NCBI RefSeq assembly: GCF_011742875.1
Contig: NZ_JAAQTL010000001.1
Coordinates: 1,860,001-1,924,000 of the forward strand
DNA length: 64,000 nt
Direction of reading: 5' to 3'
Origin: Luteibacter yeojuensis
GTDB lineage: Bacteria; Pseudomonadota; Gammaproteobacteria; Xanthomonadales; Rhodanobacteraceae
The position numbers and the translations under genes were made by a program. Position 1 is the stretch's first letter. Each line of letters starts with the position of its first letter. A model generated the notes under the pieces. The model was not told the DNA's origin and searched no databases. It saw nothing but the letters and a program-made list of their open reading frames with translations. Below, piece after piece: positions 44,195 to 53,400 of this stretch.

Positions 44195-45358
44195 TCAACG
44201 ATGCAGCATGCCGCCAAAGGTATTGCGGTCGTTGCTCTTGTCGATCTCCACGCCTTCCAACCCCTGCGACAGCGTGTGCGCGTCGCCGCCCTGGGCCAGC
44301 TTGATGCGGAGGCGGACCTCGTTGGAACTGTCGGCGTGGCGGAGGGCGTCCTCGTAGGAGATCTCGCCCGCGTGGTAGAGCTCCACCAGGCTCTGGTCGA
44401 AGGTGCGCATGCCAAGCTGGTTGGAATCGCGCATCAGCTCCTTGAGCTTGTGAATCTCGCCCTGGCGGATGTAGTCCTGGGCGAGCGGCGTACCGAGCAG
44501 CACTTCCACCGCCACGCGACGCGCCTTGCCGTCGGGCGTGGGGATGAGCTGCTGCGCCACGATGCCCTTGAGGTTCAGGGACAGATCCATGAAGAGCTGC
44601 TGGCGGCGGTCTTCCGGGAAGAAATGCAGGATGCGGTCGAGCGCCTGGTTGGCGTTGTTCGCGTGCAGCGTGCACAGGCAGAGGTGGCCTGTTTCCGAGA
44701 AGTTGATGGCGTGTTCCATCGTCTCGCGGGTACGCACTTCGCCGATCATGATCACGTCCGGGGCCTGGCGCAACGTGTTCTTCAGTGCGTTTTCCCAGCT
44801 GTCGGTGTCGATACCGAGCTCGCGCTGGGTGATGATGCAGCCCTCGTGCTTGTGCACGTATTCGATCGGGTCCTCGATCGTGATGATGTGGCCCGTCGAA
44901 TTCTGGTTGCGGTAGCCGATCATCGAGGCGAGCGAGGTGGATTTACCCGTGCCCGTGCCGCCCACGAAGATGATGATGCCGCGCTTGGTCATCGCCAGTT
45001 GCTTGATGACCGGCGGCAGGCTGAGTTCCTCCGGCGTCGGGATCTTCGACTCGATCCGGCGCAGCACCATGCCCACGCAGTTGCGCTGGTAGAAGCACGA
45101 AACGCGGAAGCGGCCGATGCCCGAGGCGCTGATGGCGAACTGGCACTCGTGGGTCTTTTCGAACTCCTCGCGCTGCGCGGGCGTCATGACGTTCAGCACC
45201 ATGTCGCGCGACTGCTGCGCGGACAGCGGGCTCTGCGTGATCGGCACGATACGACCCTGCACCTTGATGGAGGGCGCGACGCCGGCGGTGATGAACAGGT
45301 CGGAGGCCTGCTTGTGCACCATCAGCTTGAGGAAGGAAGTGAAATCGAAGTCGCTCAT
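44195..45358 (-). CDS. pilU: PilU, type IV pilus retraction accessory ATPase
   Basis: This 387-residue PilT-family ATPase has Walker A GGTGTGKSTS, Walker B IMIGEVRTRETMEHAI, Asp/His boxes ITIEDPIEYVHKHEG, and the PilU-typical C-terminal extension (LSQGLEGVEIDKSNDRNTFGG). It helps PilT retract pili under load. The start at 45358 is set by the conserved MSDFDFTSFLKLMV. It is downstream of pilT but separated by 276 bp with three REP arms, so it may have its own promoter. Confidence 0.95.
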   Translation of the reverse strand: MSDFDFTSFLKLMVHKQASDLFITAGVAPSIKVQGRIVPITQSPLSAQQSRDMVLNVMTPAQREEFEKTHECQFAISASGIGRFRVSCFYQRNCVGMVLRRIESKIPTPEELSLPPVIKQLAMTKRGIIIFVGGTGTGKSTSLASMIGYRNQNSTGHIITIEDPIEYVHKHEGCIITQRELGIDTDSWENALKNTLRQAPDVIMIGEVRTRETMEHAINFSETGHLCLCTLHANNANQALDRILHFFPEDRRQQLFMDLSLNLKGIVAQQLIPTPDGKARRVAVEVLLGTPLAQDYIRQGEIHKLKELMRDSNQLGMRTFDQSLVELYHAGEISYEDALRHADSSNEVRLRIKLAQGGDAHTLSQGLEGVEIDKSNDRNTFGGMLHR

Positions 45359-45455
45359 GGCCTGTATCCCATTGCCGGACCGGGCCGGCGTCCCCTGTGG
45401 GGTGATCATATACCCCTGACCCCAACCGCGCAGAGACGCCGGTCTCGAACCGCCC

Positions 45456-45598
45456 CTGTGGGAGCCGCTATAGCGGCGAGAAGCCGACGAAGCAATGAAG
45501 CAGCAACGCCTGCTCCCCATGTAGGAGCCGCTATGGCGGCGAGGGGAGTCTTGCCCCGGTGTCGCCAGGTTCCCTCGCCGCTATAGCGGCTCCTACAG
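45456..45598. repeat. REP cluster (GTAG family), copy 5, three arms
   Basis: Two direct arms (45458-45480, with GTGG in place of GTAG, and 45520-45545) and one inverted arm (45571-45596) of the GGAGCCGCTATAGCGGC unit lie in the pilT-pilU gap. This is a BIME-like mosaic. Confidence 0.85.
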
Positions 45599-45634
45599 GC
45601 GGGAACAGCCCGCGGCGGGGTTCGAAGCGGTTTG

Positions 45635-46672
45635 TCAGCGGAAACCTTCCTTGTTCTTGGCGTAGGTGGACGCTTCCTGCCGGGTGACCAGGCCACGCTT
45701 GACCAGGTCGGCCAGGTTCTGGTCCAGGGTCTGCATCCCGTACTGCTGGCCGGTCTGGATGGACGAGTACATCTGCGCCACCTTGTCCTCGCGGATCAGG
45801 TTGCGGATGGCGGGGATGCCCACCATGATCTCGTGCGCCGCGGTACGCCCCCCGCCCACCTTCTTGAGCAGCGACTGCGAGATCACCGCGCGCAGCGATT
45901 CGGAGAGCATCGAGCGGACCATCGGCTTCTCGCCCGCGGGGAAGACGTCGATGATGCGGTCGATGGTCTTGGCCGCCGACGAGGTGTGCAACGTGCCGAA
46001 AACGAGGTGACCGGTTTCGGCGGCGGTAAGCGCCAGGCGGATGGTCTCGAGATCGCGAAGCTCGCCCACCAGGATGTAATCCGGGTCTTCGCGGAGGGCG
46101 GAGCGCAGCGCCTCGTTGAAGCCATGGGTATCGCGGTGGACCTCGCGCTGGTTCACCAGGCACTTCTGCGAGGTATGCACGAATTCGATCGGGTCCTCCA
46201 CCGTGAGGATGTGGCCGTATTCGTTCTTGTTCACATGGTCGACCATCGCCGCCAGCGTGGTGGACTTGCCCGAACCGGTGGGGCCGGTGACCAGGATGAG
46301 GCCCTGCGGCTGCTCGATCAGCTCGCGGAAGATCCTCGGCGCACCGAGGTCTTCGAGGGTGAGCACTTCCGAGGGAATGGTACGGAACACGCCGCCGGCG
46401 CCGCGATTGTGGTTGAACGCGTTGACGCGGAAACGGGCCAGGCCCGGGATCTCGAACGAAAAGTCGACTTCGAGGAATTCCTCATAGTCGCGCCGCTGCT
46501 TGTCCGACATGATGTCGTAGATCAGCGAATGGACCTGTTTGTGCTCCAGGGGCGGGATATTGATGCGCCGGACGTCGCCGTCGACGCGGATCATCGGCGG
46601 CAGACCCGCGGACAGGTGCAGGTCGGAGGCCTTGTTCTTCACGGAGAAGGCAAGGAGTTCGGCGATATCCAT
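45635..46672 (-). CDS. pilT: PilT, type IV pilus retraction ATPase
   Basis: This 345-residue hexameric ATPase drives pilus retraction. Walker A GPTGSGKSTT, ILTVEDPIEFVH, Walker B ILVGELRDLETIRLAL and the retraction motif AIRNLIREDKVAQMYS are all present. Length equals P. aeruginosa PilT (344). It is divergent from proC. A near-perfect 20-bp palindrome (46692-46711) lies upstream of its start. The yggS gene that commonly lies between pilT and proC is not seen here. Confidence 0.97.
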   Translation of the reverse strand: MDIAELLAFSVKNKASDLHLSAGLPPMIRVDGDVRRINIPPLEHKQVHSLIYDIMSDKQRRDYEEFLEVDFSFEIPGLARFRVNAFNHNRGAGGVFRTIPSEVLTLEDLGAPRIFRELIEQPQGLILVTGPTGSGKSTTLAAMVDHVNKNEYGHILTVEDPIEFVHTSQKCLVNQREVHRDTHGFNEALRSALREDPDYILVGELRDLETIRLALTAAETGHLVFGTLHTSSAAKTIDRIIDVFPAGEKPMVRSMLSESLRAVISQSLLKKVGGGRTAAHEIMVGIPAIRNLIREDKVAQMYSSIQTGQQYGMQTLDQNLADLVKRGLVTRQEASTYAKNKEGFR

Positions 46673-46691
46673 TGGGTTCCCCTATCTTGGT

Positions 46692-46711
46692 GGGCATAGG
46701 TAACCATGCCC
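46692..46711. promoter_or_regulatory. inverted repeat in the pilT-proC divergent gap
   Basis: GGGCAT AGGTAACC ATGCCC is a near-palindrome of 20 bp, centred 30 bp upstream of pilT. It could be an operator for pilT, proC or both, or a leader hairpin. Confidence 0.35.
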
Positions 46712-46787
46712 GGGGGGAAGCGGCAAGGGACGGGTCCGTATATCCTTTGCGCGTTGTGAACGACGTCGCCAACGGAGCGAAACCCCA

Positions 46788-47612
46788 ATGAACCGGATCG
46801 CCTTCATCGGCGGAGGCAATATGGCCACCGCGCTGATCGCCGGAATGATCCGCCACGGCGCGCAGCCGGGCGGGATCGCCGTGGCCGAACCGCGCGCGGA
46901 AGCCCTGCACGAACTGTCCCGCGAGTACGGGGTGGCCACGTATACGGACAACCTCGATGCCGCCGAGGGGGCTTCGATCCTCGTCCTGGCCGTGAAGCCG
47001 CAGATGCTGGCCGAGGTCTGCCGCCACCTGCGGCCCGCGGTGCAGAAGTACCGTCCCCTGGTGATCTCCATCGCCGCGGGCATCCGCATCCACCAGATCG
47101 AACGCTGGCTGGATGCCGCCCTGCCCGTCGTGCGCTGCATGCCCAATACGCCGGCGATGTTCGGGGCGGGCGCCACGGCGCTGTACGCCAACGCGCGGGT
47201 GAGTGCGCCGCAGCGGGCGGAGGCCCAGCACGTGCTGGACGCCGCCGGCCTCACCGTCTGGGTGCCGGAGGAAGAGCAACTGGACACCGTCACCGCCCTT
47301 TCCGGCTCCGGCCCGGCGTATTTCTTCCTGATGGTGGAAGCGCTGGAGAACGCGGCCTTCTCGCAGGGCCTCAGTCGCGAGACGGCCCGGGCGCTGGCCG
47401 CGCAGACCGCCTTCGGCGCCGGCCGCATGCTCGTGGAGAGCGGCGAGACCGCGGCCGCGCTGCGCCGCAAGGTCACCTCCCCCAACGGCACCACGCAGGC
47501 GGCGCTGGACAGCTTCCGCACCGATCATTTCGCCGAGGTCGTGGCTCGCGCGGTGGACGCGGCGCGCCGACGCGGCGTAGAACTTTCCGAAGACATGGAA
47601 TCGAAAACGTGA
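46788..47612 (+). CDS. proC: pyrroline-5-carboxylate reductase
   Basis: This 274-residue enzyme makes proline from pyrroline-5-carboxylate using NAD(P)H. Rossmann start IAFIGGGNMATALIAGM, VVRCMPNTPAMFGAGATAL and the ProC signature TALSGSGPAYFFLMVEALENAA are visible. It overlaps yggT by four bases (GTGA), a common pair. Confidence 0.96.
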   Translation: MNRIAFIGGGNMATALIAGMIRHGAQPGGIAVAEPRAEALHELSREYGVATYTDNLDAAEGASILVLAVKPQMLAEVCRHLRPAVQKYRPLVISIAAGIRIHQIERWLDAALPVVRCMPNTPAMFGAGATALYANARVSAPQRAEAQHVLDAAGLTVWVPEEEQLDTVTALSGSGPAYFFLMVEALENAAFSQGLSRETARALAAQTAFGAGRMLVESGETAAALRRKVTSPNGTTQAALDSFRTDHFAEVVARAVDAARRRGVELSEDMESKT

Positions 47613-48184
47613 ATTACCTGACCAATGCCGGAGCGCTGCTGCTCCAGTTCGCCTTCGGCGCCATCGTCACCCTCTTCGTGTTGCGGCTCCTGGCCGAGGC
47701 CCATCGCGCGGATTTCCACAATCCGATCTGCCAGTTCCTCTACCGCTTCACCAATCCCGTCGTGCGTCCGCTGCGCAAGGCCTTGCCGAACGTACGCCGG
47801 GTGAACACCGCCGCCCTGCTGATCATCCTGGCGCTGGAGTGCCTGAAGACGCTGCTGATCGTAGCCCTCGCGGGGATCGCGCCGGCGCCGCTCGGCATCC
47901 TCGTGGCGGGCATCGCGGAAACGCTGGATTTCTTCCTGCTGACCTGGATCGTGCTGGTCTTCGTATGGTCGCTGATGAGCATGCTCTCCACCGACCGCTA
48001 CCATCCGGTGGCCCGGCTGGTATCGAGCCTCGCCGAACCACTGGTGCGCCCGTTCCGCGGGCGGCTGACGATCGGCGGCCTGGATTTCTCGCCCACCGCC
48101 GTGCTGCTGGGGCTGTTCCTGGCGCGCATGCTGATCGTGCAGCCGTTGGCGGATTGGGGAATGCGCTTGCTGCTAGGGGCCTGA
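47609..48184 (+). CDS. yggT: YggT-family membrane protein
   Basis: This 191-residue inner-membrane protein has two YGGT repeats (about 10-90 and 105-188), each with two helices and the motif FTNPVVRPLRKALP / LAEPLVRPFRGRLT. It starts at GTG overlapping the proC stop. E. coli YggT is linked to osmotic tolerance and K+ uptake; precise role unknown. Confidence 0.93.
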   Translation: MNYLTNAGALLLQFAFGAIVTLFVLRLLAEAHRADFHNPICQFLYRFTNPVVRPLRKALPNVRRVNTAALLIILALECLKTLLIVALAGIAPAPLGILVAGIAETLDFFLLTWIVLVFVWSLMSMLSTDRYHPVARLVSSLAEPLVRPFRGRLTIGGLDFSPTAVLLGLFLARMLIVQPLADWGMRLLLGA

Positions 48185-48191
48185 GCGCCCT

Positions 48192-48278
48192 CTGTAGGAG
48201 CCGCTATATAGCGGCGAGAAGCCGGCGCAGCGATGAAGCTGTGAGGCGGGTGGCCCTCGCCGCTGTAGCGGCTCCTAC
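48192..48278. repeat. REP pair (GTAG family), copy 6
   Basis: Arms GTAGGAGCCGCTATATAGCG (with a two-base TA insertion) and CGCCGCTGTAGCGGCTCCTAC lie between convergent yggT and relA. Confidence 0.85.
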
Positions 48279-48300
48279 GGGAGCGGTGCCGCGTCGGCGC

Positions 48301-50367
48301 CTACCGGCCGCCCAACCGCCGGGCATCGGTCACGTTCGGCAACGCGCCCAGCCTTCCCAGCAACGTCGAGAGCTGTTCGTAATCCTTCACCCGCAGCGTG
48401 AAACGCATCTCCACTTCGCCCGTGCGCACCTGCACGCGGCTGGACGACGCCACGATGTGCGGCCCCACGTTGTTGATCGTCGTGGCCACGTCCTTTTGCA
48501 GGCCCTTGCGGTCGTAGCCGCGCAGCTCGACGTCCACCTCGTAGTTCTGCACGTCCACCCTGCCCCAGCCCACCTCGATCACGCGGTCGGGGTCGCGCCG
48601 GGCGAGGCGTGCCAGCGAGGCGCAGTCGGCGCGGTGCACCGATACGCCGCGGCCGCGGGTGATGAAACCGCGCACCGGGTCGCCGGGCAGCGGCTGGCAG
48701 CAGCGCGCCAGCGTCGTGAGCAGGTTGCCCACGCCTTCGATCGAGAGCGCCCCGCGATCGCGCTGGGCGGCGCGCGACGCGACGGGGTTGCCCGACTGCG
48801 TGATTTCCGGCTCCGCCGGTTCCTGCAGCGAACGCGCGATCTGGCCGAGCGTCACTTCGCCCAGCGCGACGGTGACGTAGAGTTCGTCGACGCTCTTCAG
48901 GCGGAAATGCACCGCCAGCTTCGCCAGGTCCACGTCGTCCAGGGCAAGCCGGCGCAACTCCTTTTCCAGCGAGGCCTTGCCCGCGAGGATGTTCGCGTCG
49001 TGCGCCTCGCGGCGGAACCATGCGCGCACCTTCTCCTTCGCGCGCGATGTGTTGAGGTAACCATGGTGCGCGGATAGCCAGTCGCGGCTGGGCTCGGAGA
49101 CCTTCGTGGTGAGGATTTCCACGCGGTCGCCACTGCGCGGCTGCGTGGTCAGCGGCACGATGCGGCCGTTGACCTTGGCGCCGCGGCAGCGATGCCCCAC
49201 CTCGGTATGGATGTGGTACGCGAAATCCAGCACGGTGGCCCCGCGCGGCATGTCGATGACCTCGCCCTTGGGCGACAGCACGTACACGCGGTCTTCCATC
49301 AACTCCGTTTCGAAGCCGGCCGCCAGTTCGGCCTCGTCCTCGCCGCGCGGTTCGAGCAGCTTGCGCATCCAGGCGATCTTGGCCTCGAACTCCGCGTCCG
49401 CGCCGCCGCCCTCCTTGTAGCGCCAGTGCGCGGCCACGCCGAGTTCGTTGGCGCGGTGCATCTCGTGGGTGCGGATCTGTACCTCGAGCGTCTTCCCTTC
49501 CGGGCCGAGCACGGCCGTGTGCAGCGAGCGGTACCCGTTGCCCTTGGGCCGCGCGATATAGTCGTCGAATTCGCCTGGCAGGTGCGGCCACAGGCTGTGC
49601 ACGAGTCCCAGGGCCGCATAGCAGTCGCCGACGCTGTCGACCAGGATACGTACCGCGCGGATGTCGTAGAGGTCGGAGAACTCCAGGCCCTTCTTCTTCA
49701 TCTTCTTCCAGATGGAGAAGATGTGCTTTGGCCGCCCGGCCAGCTCGGCAGGGATGCCCGCGCCCTCCAGCACCGCGCGCAGTTGCGCGAGGCTGGCGGC
49801 GATGAAGCTCTCGCGGTCGGCGCGACGCTCGTCGAGCAGCCGTGCGATGCGGCGGTACGTATCCGGCTCGAGGTAGCGGAACGCCAGGTCTTCCAGCTCC
49901 CATTTCAACTGCCAGATGCCGAGGCGGTTGGCGAGCGGCGCATGGATGTCCGACGTGAGCTGGGCGAGCTCGCGCCGCTCGTGGTCGGGCAGCGCCATGG
50001 CCGTGCGCATTGCCGCGAGCTGCCGCGCCAGCAGCACGAAGACCACGCGCAGATCGCGGATGATGGCGAGGAGGAGGCGGCGCAGGCCTTCGGCCCCGCT
50101 GCCGAAACCGCGCTGGGCATGCAGGTCCCAGACCTTCTCGGCCTCGCCCTGCCCGTCGACCAGGCGGCGCAACGACGGCGGCCACTGCGTCGCCACCTCG
50201 TCCACCGCACCCGGCAAACCGCGCTGCAATGAGTACCAGAGCGCCGACGCACAGGTTTCGTCGTCGCAGCCCAGCGATCGAAGCAGTTCGATGATGGTCT
50301 CGCCCTCCGCCCGCGCAGCCACCGGCAGCGCCGCACAGGCTTCGCGCGCCTGCTCGATCAGCGACAT
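48301..50367 (-). CDS. relA: (p)ppGpp synthetase RelA
   Basis: This 688-residue protein makes (p)ppGpp on stalled ribosomes. The N-terminal hydrolase-like domain lacks the His-Asp pair (RVVFVLLARQLAAMRT in place of the SpoT-type RLHNMRT), so it is probably synthetase only. The synthetase domain (about 230-370) has YDIRAVRILVDSVGDCYAALGLVHSLW and the EFDDYIARPKGNGYRSLH loop, of the acidic RelA type. TGS (about 395-460) and C-terminal ACT/RRM domains follow. The start at 50367 (MSLIEQAREA) has GGAG upstream. It follows hrpA by 37 bp. Confidence 0.95.
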   Translation of the reverse strand: MSLIEQAREACAALPVAARAEGETIIELLRSLGCDDETCASALWYSLQRGLPGAVDEVATQWPPSLRRLVDGQGEAEKVWDLHAQRGFGSGAEGLRRLLLAIIRDLRVVFVLLARQLAAMRTAMALPDHERRELAQLTSDIHAPLANRLGIWQLKWELEDLAFRYLEPDTYRRIARLLDERRADRESFIAASLAQLRAVLEGAGIPAELAGRPKHIFSIWKKMKKKGLEFSDLYDIRAVRILVDSVGDCYAALGLVHSLWPHLPGEFDDYIARPKGNGYRSLHTAVLGPEGKTLEVQIRTHEMHRANELGVAAHWRYKEGGGADAEFEAKIAWMRKLLEPRGEDEAELAAGFETELMEDRVYVLSPKGEVIDMPRGATVLDFAYHIHTEVGHRCRGAKVNGRIVPLTTQPRSGDRVEILTTKVSEPSRDWLSAHHGYLNTSRAKEKVRAWFRREAHDANILAGKASLEKELRRLALDDVDLAKLAVHFRLKSVDELYVTVALGEVTLGQIARSLQEPAEPEITQSGNPVASRAAQRDRGALSIEGVGNLLTTLARCCQPLPGDPVRGFITRGRGVSVHRADCASLARLARRDPDRVIEVGWGRVDVQNYEVDVELRGYDRKGLQKDVATTINNVGPHIVASSSRVQVRTGEVEMRFTLRVKDYEQLSTLLGRLGALPNVTDARRLGGR

Positions 50368-50404
50368 GGCGGATTCACTCCCGTTGGAAACGACGAGCCA
50401 GGCT

Positions 50405-53400
50405 TCATGGCCCACCCGCCGCTTGCGCCGTTTCCAGCGCGCGTGCCAGCCGCTTCGCCGACACCGGCTCGGCCGTCTTCAATTCCTGGGCGAACAGCGA
50501 CACGCGCCATTCCTCCAGCAACCAGCGCAGTTCCCGCCACACACGGTCGTCGAGCGCCGTCCCGCCCGCGTTCAGCAGTGCGCGCCAGTATGGCAGCACC
50601 TGCAACATGCGTTGCTGGTCGCGGGCTGGATCCTGGCGCAGGCGCTCGGCGCGCAGGCGCATCGCCCGCAGGTAGCGGGGGAAGTGCGCCAGCCGGTCGC
50701 GCGGCAATTCACGCAGGAATCCGGGCTGCAGCAGCGCGGCGAGCTGTTCGCGAAGATCGTCGTAACTGGCCTTGGCGAAACCGATCAGCGGAGGGTCCAT
50801 CCAGGGTTTCAGGTCGGCCTGCGCCTCGATGATCGGTTCAGCGAGCTTCTGCCTCGCCATCGCCGCGCCGAAGAGTTCGCGGGCGAACTCGACGCGCAAG
50901 GCCTCGAATTCGCCCTGCGTCCGCGCATCGAGGCGGCGGTCGGCCAGCAGGTCGGCGAAGCCGCCCTCGACGAGATCCTCGCGCAGGCCGTCGACGCTAC
51001 CCAGTGGCGCGTATTTCAGCGACAACGGATTGCCGATCGGCAACTGGCGCCGCGCACGCTTGAATTCGGGCGCCAGCGCCTGGCGCAGGAGGCGCTCGAC
51101 ACCGGCGACGTGGGCTTCGGCAGCCTCGTCGGCGCGCTCGAAGACGCGCAGGGCCACCGCCTCGCCGAGGTCCACGAGCGCGGGATAGGCCTTGAGGCCG
51201 CCTTCCGAGCGCACTTCCTTCGGGATGGCCTCGAAATCCCACGCGACGATGCCTTCGCGCGTGAGTTCGACATCGGTCTTCCGCGAGAACGCCTCGCGCG
51301 CCTTGCCTTCCCATTGCGCGCGAATGGCAGCGAGGTCGCGGCCTTCGGCCACCGTGCGTCCCTGCTCGTCGTGCACGCGATAGCGCATCAGGAGGTGCGC
51401 CGGCAGTTCGGCATCGGCGAAGGCGGAAGACTCCACGTCCACGCCCGTCGTGCGCTTGAGGAACGTCGCAAGCGCGGCGACCAGGGGTTCGTCGCGTGGC
51501 GCCTCCGCTTCGGCGAAGGCGCGGGCGAAGTCCGGCGCGGGCACGAAGTTGCGACGCAGCGCCTTCGGTAGCGCGCGGATCAGCTCGGCCACCTTGTCGG
51601 CCAGGAGGCCGCCCACGAGCCAGTCGCCACGGGCGGCCGGCAGCGCGTTGAGGAAGGCCAGCGGCACGTGGATGGTGACGCCGTCGGCGGGGTCGCCGGG
51701 GACGAATCGGTATTCGAGTCGGTAGCGGTGCTGGCCGATGTCCAGCGAGGCGGGAAACGCCTTGGGATCGAGCCCCGCCCCGGTGTCCATCACGTCCGCG
51801 AGGCTCCAGCGCAAGGCCGCCTGTTCCGCCGGGGCGGCCTTGCGGTACCACGCGTCGAGTGCCCGCGTATCCGAAATGCTCTCCGGAAGCTTCCCGTCGA
51901 AGAACGCCGCGAGGTCCTCGTCCGAACGCAGCAGGCCCGCGCGGCGCTGCTTGGCCTCGATGTCGTGGGCCTGCTCGAGCACGCGCGCGTTGGCGCGCAC
52001 GAAGTCGGCACGGCTGTCGAGGTCGGCGCGGACGAGCGCCTCGCGCACGAAGATCTCGTGGGCGAGCCGGGGATCCTGGCGCTGGAAGGTCACGGGACGG
52101 CGTTCGACCAGCACGAGGCCAAACAGCGTCACCTGTTCGTAGGCGACCACGGTGCCGCGCTTGCGCGACCAGTGCGCGTCGCGCGCCGTCGCGCGCACGA
52201 GGTGGCTGGCCTGCCCCTCGACCCATGCCGGGTCGACGCGCGCACACATCATGGCCCAGATGCGCCCGCCGATATCGAGGATCTGCGCGGCGAATAACCA
52301 GGCAGGCGGCGTTTTCGCGAGCGCCGAGCCCGGGAACACCTGGAAGCGGCGCTCGCGCGTACCGCGATATACGCCTTTCTCGTCCTTGTGGCCCACCTGG
52401 GTTGGGAGACCGGCCAGCAGGCTGCGGTGGATGGCTTCGAACAGCGCATCGCCTTGGAGCGGGTCCGCCGCCTGCTGGGGGGAGGTGCTCTTGGGCACGA
52501 AGCGGGCCTGCCGCGGGCCTCGTCGGCGGCCAGCGGCGGCGCCCTCCGCGAGAGGGGCGTCCGGGGCTTCCGGGCCGGCTGTCGACCAGCCGATATCGCG
52601 TGCGACGAGCACCAGCTGCCGATGCAGCTCGCGCCATTCGCGCATGCGCATGAAGCTGAGGAAATGCCGCGAGCACCAGTCGCGCAGTTTCGACGAGGTG
52701 AATTCCTCGGCGGCGGAGAGGTACGCGCGCCAGAGGTTCAGCACACCGACGAAGTCGGACTTGGCATCGGCGAACTGCGCATGCGCGGCATCGGCCTGAC
52801 CGCGCGCGTCCGGCGGCCGCTCGCGCGGGTCCTGGATGCTGAGGAAGGCCACGATGGTGGTGAGTTCCGCGAGACTGCCGAGGCGGCGGGCCTCCACCAG
52901 CATGCGCGCCAGTTGCACGTCGATGGGGAGGCGCGCGACCGTGCGGCCCACCTCGCTGAGCCGGCGGTCGTCGTCGATGGCGCCGATCTCCGCCAGTCGG
53001 CGGTAACCGTCCGCGACCACGCGCGGATCGGGGGCCTCGAGGAACGGGAAATCCTCCACTTCGCCGAGGTCCAGCGCGAGCATGCGCAGGATCACGTTCG
53101 CCAGCGACGACCGCAGCAGCTCCGGATCGGTGTATTCCGGACGCAACGCGAAGTCGGATTCCTCGTAGAGGCGATAGCAGATGCCGGGGCCCACGCGTCC
53201 GCAGCGGCCCTTGCGCTGGTTGGCGGCGGCCTGGGAAACGGGCTCGATGTGCAGGCGTTCGAGCTGCCCGCGCTGGCTGTAGCGCTTCACGCGCGCCGTA
53301 CCCGAATCGACGACGTAACGGATACGCGGCACCGTCAGCGAGGTTTCCGCCACGTTGGTCGCCAGCACGATGCGCCGTTTCGGTCCAGGGCGGAACACAC

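Noticed and set aside
45456..45598. Three similar repeat arms resembling a small CRISPR array
   Set aside because: The arms are palindromic REP units in mixed orientation with unequal spacing, and there are no cas genes.
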